Positions 35,874-42,637 of a DNA stretch of 64,000 bases are shown one piece after another. The first letter of the stretch is position 1. Every line of letters begins with the position of its first letter. Below the pieces are notes generated by a model. The model ran no database searches, was not told the origin of the DNA, and saw nothing but the letters and a program-made list of their open reading frames with translations. This DNA is from Gluconacetobacter diazotrophicus PA1 5 (GTDB lineage Bacteria > Pseudomonadota > Alphaproteobacteria > Acetobacterales > Acetobacteraceae). The translations under genes and the position numbers were made by a program. The DNA is taken from positions 2,880,001-2,944,000 of the forward strand of contig NC_011365.1 of NCBI RefSeq assembly GCF_000021325.1, written 5' to 3'.

Positions 35874-35903
35874 ATCCTTCCGGCATTGCTGTCACGGAAG
35901 GAT
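35874..35903 (-). promoter_or_regulatory. Hairpin sequestering the MutS-like ribosome site
   Basis: ATCCTTCCG (35874-35882) and CGGAAGGAT (35895-35903) form a perfect 9-bp inverted repeat with a 12-base loop. One arm includes the GGAAGGA Shine-Dalgarno sequence of the first MutS-like gene on the minus strand. It lies 33 bases past the fluoride aptamer and is a probable translational expression platform. Confidence 0.65.
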
Positions 35904-35935
35904 GCAAGACGTCCTGCCGCAACACACGGGATGCG

Positions 35936-35990
35936 AGCAGGAGTCATCAGCCCTGGGGGCGGTTATACGGAGGTACTCCATCTCCGACCG
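35936..35990 (-). ncRNA. Fluoride riboswitch (crcB motif) before MutS-like pair
   Basis: On the minus strand the order is GGAG-ATGGAGTAC-CTCC, then AACCGCCCCCAGGGC, then GCTGATGACTCCTGC. The first stem is GGAG/CTCC, the second GCCC/GGGC. The loop segment GGAGT can pair with ACTCC of the tail, forming the pseudoknot known for this aptamer. The final CCTGC departs from the common CCTAC. It is the only recognisable cis-element before the MutS-like operon. Confidence 0.82.
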
Positions 35991-36219
35991 GACGGCGTAA
36001 GCCCTCCGATAGCCACCTCAACGCACGAAACGCCGCCAGGTTGACGGACGGCCGGAAATCGAATCCGCGCCCCCTCGATTTTCAGCCGGATCGGGAACCG
36101 ATCGGGAAAAGGCCGTTTCCTGTTCGCGGGCAGGCGATTATGCTTGCCCGTGACCCGTTCCCTTGGACCCTGTTTTTACCGCTGTTTTCAACTATGTTGT
36201 CCTGGCAGGAGGCGTGAGC

Positions 36220-37038
36220 ATGCGCATTCTCGTCGTTCTCGACCGGCCTGACACCGTGACCTTCACGCTCGAGGTGGCCGGGCAACTGGCGGACCGGTTC
36301 GCGTGCCGGGACATTCGTCTGCTGCATCCCCAACTGGAAGACGATCCCGATTTCAGGGCACCGGACGAGGGCATGCCGACGCGGGAAGACCGCCTGCGTT
36401 TCGCGCGGTCCGTGTCCGACCGTGCGGACCGGCTTCGCGCCGCCTGCGCGGACTGGATCACGGCGTCGGGCCGAACCGCGACCGCCCGCTGGATCGAGAT
36501 AGCGGGGGATGTCCAGAAGATCGTGGCGCGCGAAGCCGCGAACGCCGACCTGACGGTTCTGAGCCGCCCGCGCCCGAAGGACCCCGCATTCGTCGGACAG
36601 GCCTTCACCGGCGCGTTGTACGATGCGCAGTCCACGGTCGTGATCGCGCCCCTTCATCATCACCCGACCGTCGGCGCGCGGCCCGTCATTGCCTGGCGTC
36701 CGTCCCACGCGCTCGAACGCGCGATCGCATCGGCCACCCCCTTGCTGTCCAGGGCGGAGGTGGTCACGTGGGTCATCGGTGAGGGCGGACACGGGACGGT
36801 CGAACTGCCCCCGGTGGCGGCCCAACTGGAATCCAGGGGGGTCAGGACCGTCGTCGATCGGTTCACGCTCGACGATGGCGATCCCGGCGAGCAGATCCGC
36901 GCCCATGCCCTTGCGGCGCAGGCCGACCTCCTGATCATGGGGTCCTACACCCATCCGCGCTTCGTCGAATGGCTCTTCGGCGGGCCGACGCGCGATATCC
37001 TCGCCCATGGTACCCTCCCGATCCTGACCCACCATTGA
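36220..37038 (+). CDS. Tandem-UspA universal stress protein
   Basis: This is a 272-residue cytoplasmic protein with two UspA folds. The first starts MRILVVLDRPDT; the second runs from about residue 150 and ends with ADLLIMGSYTHPRFVEWLFGG and TLPILTHH, near the G-x2-G-x9-G ATP loop seen in the ATP-binding Usp class. AGGAGG precedes the ATG at 36220; the frame opens further upstream without support. It is divergent from the fluoride-controlled MutS-like operon and two genes from crcB. UspA genes are also reported with fluoride riboswitches, but none was found here on the plus strand. Confidence 0.82.
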   Translation: MRILVVLDRPDTVTFTLEVAGQLADRFACRDIRLLHPQLEDDPDFRAPDEGMPTREDRLRFARSVSDRADRLRAACADWITASGRTATARWIEIAGDVQKIVAREAANADLTVLSRPRPKDPAFVGQAFTGALYDAQSTVVIAPLHHHPTVGARPVIAWRPSHALERAIASATPLLSRAEVVTWVIGEGGHGTVELPPVAAQLESRGVRTVVDRFTLDDGDPGEQIRAHALAAQADLLIMGSYTHPRFVEWLFGGPTRDILAHGTLPILTHH

Positions 37039-37041
37039 GAG

Positions 37042-37190
37042 GCTGCTTCAAAAGCTCCGCTGCCGGCGATCCGACGCGCGTTTCCTGCGCTCCGATGCTC
37101 ATGGCCCATAAGGCCACTCCGCTTCGGTGCTCGGAAACGCACGACGGGCACGACCCTTCGGGTCGCTCTCGCTCAGCAGCGCGCCTGTCC
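37042..37190 (+). repeat. Dispersed intergenic repeat, copy C
   Basis: GGCGATCCGACGCGC, TGCGCTCCGATGCTCA, AAGGCCACTCCGCTTCGGTG and CGGGTCGCTCTCGCTCA align in order with the full copy at 25820. It lies between the stress protein and crcB. Clear inverted ends like those of copy B are not visible here. Confidence 0.6.
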
Positions 37191-37232
37191 GGTCAGGCTC
37201 CGAGGCTCCACCCCGACAGGGATTGAACCGAC

Positions 37233-37655
37233 GTGACGAATTTTCTTCCGACGCTCTGGATTGCTCTCGCGGGTGCCGCAGGCACGCTCCTGCGCTACTG
37301 GATCGGGCTGGCGACGCTGCGCTGGAGCCAGTCGCTGCCCTGGGGCACGATCCTGATCAATGCGACCGGCTCGTTCGCCATCGCGTTCTTCGGCAGCCTG
37401 ACCGTCGCGGGCGCGCGCTTCCCGCTGTCCGATACGCAAAGGGTGGTCTTCATGGTCGGGCTGTGCGGCGGATATACGACCTTTTCCTCGTTCAGCCTCC
37501 AGACGCTCGATCTGCTGCGGAATGGCGCGCCGGTCAGGGCTTTTCTCAATGTCGGGTTGTCGGTCGTCCTGTGCATGGCGACCGTCTCGGCCGGTTACCT
37601 CGCCGCCCAGGCCGTCAATCACGCGCACGCGCGCCGGCTTCATCAGGCATCGTGA
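37233..37655 (+). CDS. crcB: CrcB/Fluc fluoride channel
   Basis: This is a 140-residue protein with four membrane helices and the Fluc signature: GAAGTLLRYWIG near the N-terminus, GTILINATGSFAIAF and GLCGGYTTFSSFSLQTLDLL, which contains the phenylalanine-lined pore and central sodium site. Dual-topology dimers conduct fluoride out of the cell. The start is GTG with a weak ribosome site. No fluoride riboswitch precedes it, unlike the CLC-F-like and MutS-like units nearby, so it may be constitutive. Length is normal. Confidence 0.9.
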   Translation: MTNFLPTLWIALAGAAGTLLRYWIGLATLRWSQSLPWGTILINATGSFAIAFFGSLTVAGARFPLSDTQRVVFMVGLCGGYTTFSSFSLQTLDLLRNGAPVRAFLNVGLSVVLCMATVSAGYLAAQAVNHAHARRLHQAS

Positions 37656-37734
37656 AAAAGCCGCCTGACGGGCAGGGCGTGCACCGCCCGGATACCGGGC
37701 GGCCCTGGGGGCCGCCCGCCATGTCCGAGCAGGG

Positions 37735-38340
37735 TCAGACGCGCAGTGCCGCGACCGTTTGGTGGGCGGCTTCGATGGCGGCGGCGCGCTGGTCTTCTCC
37801 ACGGCTGACGCCTTCGGCCACGATGACCTCCGGGGTGGCGATGCCGATGAAGCCCAGCGCGGTGCGCAGGTAGGTTTCCGTGTGTTCCGCCGTGGCGTAG
37901 GGCGTTTCCTGGCCGTAGAAGCTGCCGCGCGACAGCGCCACGATCACGCGCTTTCCTTCCACCAGACCCTTCACGCCCTCGGGGCCGTATTTGAAGGTCC
38001 GGCCCGGGACCAGGACGCGGTCGAGCCAGCTCTTGAGCTGCGTGGGGATGGTGAAATTATACATCGGCGCGCCGATGACCACGATATCGGCGGTCAGGAA
38101 CTCCTCCAGCACGGCCTGGCTCTCGGCGCGCTCGACCTCGTTGCCGGGGACCGAGGCCGGGTGGTCGGGTGGCAGGTTGGCCAGCGTCATGTGCGACAGC
38201 GGGTGGGCCACCAGGTCGCGCCGCGTCACGGTCAGGTCCGGCTGCAAGGCCCGGACATGCGCCACGACGGCGGCGGACAGCGTGCGGCTGACCGAACTGT
38301 CCTCGGGCAGGATGCTGGCGTCGAGATGCAGGAGTTTCAT
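37735..38340 (-). CDS. azoR: FMN-dependent NADH-azoreductase
   Basis: This is a 201-residue flavodoxin-fold quinone/azo reductase. MKLLHLDASILPEDSSVSRTLS is the phosphate-binding start, GAPMYNFTIPTQLKSWLDRV the FMN loop, and SRGSFYG a conserved flavin contact. It reduces quinones and azo compounds using NADH in two-electron steps. The start at 38340 gives the usual AzoR N-terminus. It is divergent from an HxlR-family regulator with a shared 92-bp region that holds repeated sites, a frequent arrangement for quinone- or electrophile-responsive control. Confidence 0.9.
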   Translation of the reverse strand: MKLLHLDASILPEDSSVSRTLSAAVVAHVRALQPDLTVTRRDLVAHPLSHMTLANLPPDHPASVPGNEVERAESQAVLEEFLTADIVVIGAPMYNFTIPTQLKSWLDRVLVPGRTFKYGPEGVKGLVEGKRVIVALSRGSFYGQETPYATAEHTETYLRTALGFIGIATPEVIVAEGVSRGEDQRAAAIEAAHQTVAALRV

Positions 38341-38356
38341 TGCGTCGGTCCTAGGT

Positions 38357-38383
38357 ATATGTTTGTAACCGAGGATATGTTTG
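38357..38383. promoter_or_regulatory. Putative HxlR operator repeats
   Basis: The direct repeat ATATGTTTG occurs at 38357-38365 and 38375-38383, 18 bp apart, in the azoR/HxlR intergenic region. GTAACC follows the first copy and recurs at the regulator start (near 38440). The spacing places both copies on one DNA face, fitting a dimeric regulator. Binding is inferred. Confidence 0.5.
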
Positions 38384-38432
38384 CCACTGTCACCACGGCG
38401 CGCAAGGGGGCACATTCTTGATACGCGGGAAC

Positions 38433-38810
38433 ATGCATGTAACCGGGGAGGCACCCGATCCGGGCCAGGGAAACTGCCGCAAGATCAGTCCGGTCCTGGC
38501 GCGCCTGGGCGACAAATGGAGCGTGCTGATCGTCATGCAACTGGGCAACGGGCCGCGCCGGTTCAATGAAATCCGCCGCATGGTCGACGGCATTTCCCAG
38601 CGCATGCTGACCCTGACCCTGCGCGGGCTGGAGCGCGACGGCATGGTAACGCGCACGGTCTATCCGACCATCCCGCCCCGCGTGGACTACGAACTGACGC
38701 CGCTGGGCCGGTCGCTGCGCGAACCGGTGCAGGCGCTGGGGACCTGGGCGATGGCCAACCTGGACAAGATCGAGATGGCGCAACGGGAATTCGATAGCCG
38801 GAAAGCGTGA
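38433..38810 (+). CDS. HxlR-family transcriptional regulator
   Basis: This is a 125-residue winged-helix protein with the HxlR signature: [52 protein letters not shown] and [10 protein letters not shown]. The conserved cysteine before the first helix is the redox or electrophile sensor in YodB/QorR relatives, so quinone sensing is likely. ATG at 38433 is preferred to TTG at 38418. It is divergent from azoR, its probable target. Confidence 0.87.
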   Translation: MHVTGEAPDPGQGNCRKISPVLARLGDKWSVLIVMQLGNGPRRFNEIRRMVDGISQRMLTLTLRGLERDGMVTRTVYPTIPPRVDYELTPLGRSLREPVQALGTWAMANLDKIEMAQREFDSRKA

Positions 38811-39304
38811 GGGATCAGGGCACGCGAACCAAATAGCGTCGTGACGAGGTGCCCGGCGGATGCGTGAATATCGCGGTGAAGGCGGCGGGATGTAAGACTG
38901 GCAGCTTGCGCCCTCATGTCGGGCATACGCGCCTGTGAATAGCTTTCCGCATAGCGGACATAAGCAGCACAATCTCTCGCGGCCGAGTTGGGGCCGTTTT
39001 CTGCCTGTCAGGTTTCAGGCACGACAAATGGGAAGCCGACCTTCGCGCAACAACTCGCTGATGCCGGCAAGCCCCCTCGGACGAATCAGCAGGATGGTCG
39101 CGTTAGTTTACGTCGACATTACGGCCAATCGTGTCGCTGGTTACACGCCCGAGGGTGGTACGACACTCTACGATATAGCGCCACGATAGCGGTTGGTTCG
39201 AGGGGCCCGCTTCAGCGTTGATCGACGCCGATCCGCAGCCAAGCTGAGACTTGTACAATTCGATCGTCCTGGACATTTGCTGCAATACGTGCGATAGCGC
39301 TGCC
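38811..39304. other. Island boundary region without clear gene
   Basis: Backbone composition ends here and AT-richer sequence begins. Short frames with no ribosome sites or family similarity were not called. The region may contain remnants of the integration event and the promoter of the methyltransferase. Confidence 0.4.
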
Positions 39305-40612
39305 ATGATACCATCATGCATCGACCTATTTGCCGGTTGTGGCGGGCTCTCGCTCGGTCTTGGAGCCGCCGGTTTCTCGACCCTGTTCGCGATCGAGGCT
39401 CATGCTGATGCATTCGATACCTACCGAGCCAACTTACTTGACAGTGGCAGGAACCGCCATAGTTGGCCGGCATGGCTCGACAAGCGAGCGTGGCAGGCTC
39501 AGGATGTACTTGTCCATCATGAAACGGAACTTGCCGAGTTACGCGGGAAGGTCGACTTGGTCGCCGGCGGACCACCATGCCAAGGCTTCAGCATGAATGG
39601 CCTCCGGCGGCCTGATGATCCACGCAGCAAAATGGTGGACGTCTATCTCCATTACGTCGAAATCGTCCGTCCACGCCTAATTTTGTTGGAGAATGTGGTT
39701 GGCTTCCGCTCGATGAAGCATCGCACAGGCGGAACTTACAGCGATTATACCAAGCGTAGGCTGGAAGCCTTTGGCTACGACACCTGGATTGAAATCTTAC
39801 GGGCTGCGGACTGGGGCGTTCCGCAGCGCAGGCCGAGGTTTGTACTCATCGCTGCACCAAAGGGCACACTACCCGGCATTGATCCAATGCAACGCTTGCG
39901 CGTCGCCAGGAAAGCATTCCTTGTCGCACGAGGGCTTGGGCCGGATCATACGAGCGCCAGTGCCGCGATCTCAGACCTTGAGGAAAGCGATATGGAACCC
40001 GGACTTGACAGCGAATGGGGCCATCTCGGTTTCCGGGCGCTGAAGCGCTCGCGGGAAGCAGCGACTCCGTACCAGCGACTGATGAGGGTTGACAGCCTTA
40101 ATCAGCCCGGCGACCTCAGGTTGCCTAGGCACAGCACCGCCTCAGTCGGGCGGATGCGGGACATATTGGACAATTGCGAACGCGGGGTTTGTCTGAGGCC
40201 AGTGGACCGGGAACGCCTAGGCATCAAGAAACGCTCAACCACGCCGCTCGCCCCGGACGGGCCCGCTCCTACCATTAGCACGCTACCGGATGACTTCGTG
40301 CACTATTCCAAGCCACGGGCAATGACGGTCCGGGAGCACGCGCGCTTGCAATCCTTCCCAGATTGGTTCTCGTTCAAGGGACCCTACACAACCGGCGGCA
40401 GCCGCCGGCGGGATGCATGCCCGAGGTTCACTCAGGTCGGGAACGCGGTGCCACCGCTTTTGGCCGAGGCACTTGGGGAGATGCTTATGGGCCTCTTAGC
40501 CGTCCAAAAGCGTGACGAGTCGCCTCATCTCGCGGAAAGCCTCAGTATGCTCGGCGAATACCCGACGGATGTCCGCAAAATCGTTGACGGTGATTTCGCC
40601 GCTACCTTGTAG
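39305..40612 (+). CDS. C5-cytosine DNA methyltransferase
   Basis: This is a 435-residue Dcm-type enzyme. Motif I is IDLFAGCGGLSLG (residue 6 on), motif IV is GGPPCQGFS with catalytic C92, motif VI is LLENVVGF, motif VIII is PQRRPRF, and motif X is TQVGNAVPPLLAEALG. The variable target-recognition region lies at about 215-335. It methylates cytosine in an unknown target. ATG at 39305 is used; the frame opens at a TTG at 39251. The C-terminal 40 residues extend past motif X and overlap the converging receiver gene by 117 bp. Codon usage is less GC-rich than the backbone, fitting horizontal transfer with Vsr and the GHKL pair. Confidence 0.9.
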   Translation: MIPSCIDLFAGCGGLSLGLGAAGFSTLFAIEAHADAFDTYRANLLDSGRNRHSWPAWLDKRAWQAQDVLVHHETELAELRGKVDLVAGGPPCQGFSMNGLRRPDDPRSKMVDVYLHYVEIVRPRLILLENVVGFRSMKHRTGGTYSDYTKRRLEAFGYDTWIEILRAADWGVPQRRPRFVLIAAPKGTLPGIDPMQRLRVARKAFLVARGLGPDHTSASAAISDLEESDMEPGLDSEWGHLGFRALKRSREAATPYQRLMRVDSLNQPGDLRLPRHSTASVGRMRDILDNCERGVCLRPVDRERLGIKKRSTTPLAPDGPAPTISTLPDDFVHYSKPRAMTVREHARLQSFPDWFSFKGPYTTGGSRRRDACPRFTQVGNAVPPLLAEALGEMLMGLLAVQKRDESPHLAESLSMLGEYPTDVRKIVDGDFAATL

Positions 40613-41265
40613 TATCCATCCCGCATCTCCCTCGACCTCCACTACATGGCCGAGAAGGTTACGCTTGCGGAGGACCTTCTGGTCATATTGAGCACTGGAC
40701 TTGCGTAACTCGCGCAACCGGTCTGCATCCGCGTCGTTCAGGCCAAAAGTAGCAGGGCTAGCAGCGGCAACCTGTGTCAGCCGGCGAAAATGCTTAAACA
40801 GCTTCATGCTATCGACTGCCCGGGTTTCAATGCGAGCAAGCAGGTCTTTAGCTTTCGACTCCTCATATGCCTGCTTGGCTTCGTCCAAGAACTTCAGGAC
40901 GTCACTATCAAGGCTTTCGATCTTGCCTGCGCAATTCGGATCCCGGGCGCACATCGACAACATTGCAACCTTCATGAGATCATCGCATTCGGCCACTACC
41001 CGCATGGCGAGCCCCCTCATGCCGGATAGCCTGTCAAGTGATCGTGCCGTTTGGTCTATCAACTCGCCAGCACGCTCTGTAAAGCGCCCGCGTGAACAGC
41101 AGTACACGCCTTCGACCGCCTTGCTGGCGATCAAACTGCGAAGCTCCTGCTCCTCGGCGCTGCCCGAATAGAAAAGAATGGTCGTCGAAGGAAATAGCTC
41201 GCGAATGACCTTGCCCCCTGAAATGCCCTCGCATTGAAGTAAGGTCTGTCCACTGGAGACAGACG

Positions 41266-41532
41266 ATGAAGAAAGCGCGATTTACGCAGGACCAGATTAT
41301 CGGGGTCCTGAAAGAGCATCAGGCGGGCGCTACGGCTGCGGATCTGTGCCGCAAGCACGGGATCAGTGACGCGACCTTCTACACCTGGCGGTCGAAATAC
41401 GGCGGGATGGAGGTGTCGGAAGCGCGGCGCCTCAAGGCTCTTGAAGAAGAGAACGCGAAGCTGAAGCGGCTTCTGGCGGAGAGCGTGATGGACGTCTCGA
41501 CGCTGAAGGAACTACTGGCAAAAAACTCGTGA
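41266..41532 (+). CDS. IS3-family OrfA
   Basis: This is an 88-residue DNA-binding protein with an HTH in [24 protein letters not shown] and a leucine-rich helix [20 protein letters not shown]. Near its end lies a correctly phased A-AAA-AAC slippery heptamer (41520-41526). A -1 shift there would fuse OrfA to OrfB and make the active transposase. The stop overlaps the OrfB GTG. Confidence 0.9.
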   Translation: MKKARFTQDQIIGVLKEHQAGATAADLCRKHGISDATFYTWRSKYGGMEVSEARRLKALEEENAKLKRLLAESVMDVSTLKELLAKNS

Positions 41533-42383
41533 CGCCCGGTTTGCGGCGGGAAGCCGTGACCTGGGCGATCCGGGAGAAAGAGTATTCGCAGCGACGGGCC
41601 TGCCGGCTGATCGGCATGGACCCGAAGACCTGGCGCTATGCGTCACGCCGCCCGGATGATGCCGCAGCGCGCGGGCGGCTGCGCGAACTGGCTGGGGAGC
41701 GACGGCGATTTGGCTACCGGCGACTGCATATCCTGCTCGGCCGGGAAGGAATGACGATGAACCACAAGAAGCTGTTCCGGCTGTATCGCGAAGAGGGGCT
41801 GTCGGTCCGCAAGCGTGGCGGCCGGAAACGGGCGCTGGGCACGCGCTCGCCGATGATGCTGCCCGACGGGCCGAACCAGCGCTGGAGCCTGGATTTCGTC
41901 TCGGATGCATTGAACAACGGACGGCGCTTCCGGGTGCTGACGGTGGTCGACGACTACACGCGCGAATGTCTGGCGCTGGTGGCGGACACCTCGTTATCAG
42001 GCGAACGCCTCGGTCGTGAACTCGACCGGATCGGCGAGCATCGCGGCTGGCCGCTGATGATCGTTAGCGACAATGGCACCGAGATGACATCGAACGCGAT
42101 CCTGGCCTGGCAGCAGAAGCGATCGGTGCTGTGGCACTATATCGCACCGGGCAAGCCGCAGCAGAACGGGTTCGTCGAGAGCTTCAACGGCCGGTTCCGC
42201 GACGAATGCCTCAATGAGCATCTGTTCCGTAACATCGCCCACGCTCGGACGGTCATCGAGGACTGGCGGGCCGACTACAACGCCGTCAGGCCTCACACCA
42301 GCCTCAATGGCATGACGCCAGAGGCTTTCGCTCAACACGCCACCAAGGCATACAACAATACACAGACCCTAACTCAAAACTGA
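41529..42383 (+). CDS. IS3-family OrfB transposase
   Basis: This 284-residue integrase-fold protein carries the DDE triad: [19 protein letters not shown] and [17 protein letters not shown]_21 and rve domains are in the normal order. As its own product it begins GTG at 41529, but it is most probably made as an OrfAB fusion by -1 frameshifting. It is intact and potentially active. Confidence 0.9.
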   Translation: MTPGLRREAVTWAIREKEYSQRRACRLIGMDPKTWRYASRRPDDAAARGRLRELAGERRRFGYRRLHILLGREGMTMNHKKLFRLYREEGLSVRKRGGRKRALGTRSPMMLPDGPNQRWSLDFVSDALNNGRRFRVLTVVDDYTRECLALVADTSLSGERLGRELDRIGEHRGWPLMIVSDNGTEMTSNAILAWQQKRSVLWHYIAPGKPQQNGFVESFNGRFRDECLNEHLFRNIAHARTVIEDWRADYNAVRPHTSLNGMTPEAFAQHATKAYNNTQTLTQN

Positions 42384-42637
42384 GGGCACGTTCGGGGCAG
42401 GGTCACGAACCCTCGGCGCTAGCTCATCACCTTTCTCGTCGCGCAAGCGGTAGTCCAGCAAGATGAGGTCATACATATGATAGAGTTGGTGCTTACGCGA
42501 GAGGTCATCGATCCCGGTCCCATTTGGAATTGTTTCGATGCGCGCTAGAAAGCCCGCATCTTGCACCCTGCGCTTGAGTGCTTGCTCCTCCTCTGGGCTA
42601 AACGAATCCTCTATCCATAGGATTCCTAGGTCGAGAT

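Larger units (their letters stand above)
41206..42405 (+). mobile_element. IS3-family (IS407-like) insertion sequence
   Basis: This is a 1200-bp element. The left end TGACCTTGCCCCCTGAAATG and the complement of the right end, TGACCCTGCCCCGAACGTG, form imperfect terminal repeats. A 4-bp target duplication CGAA flanks it at 41202-41205 and 42406-42409. It encodes OrfA and OrfB. The intact duplication and open frames point to recent insertion. Confidence 0.9.

Noticed and set aside
36000-36219. Possible third fluoride riboswitch before the universal stress protein
   Set aside because: A GGGCAGGCGATT...GCCC hairpin is present near 36125, but the AUGG and CUGAUGAnnCCUAC blocks are absent.
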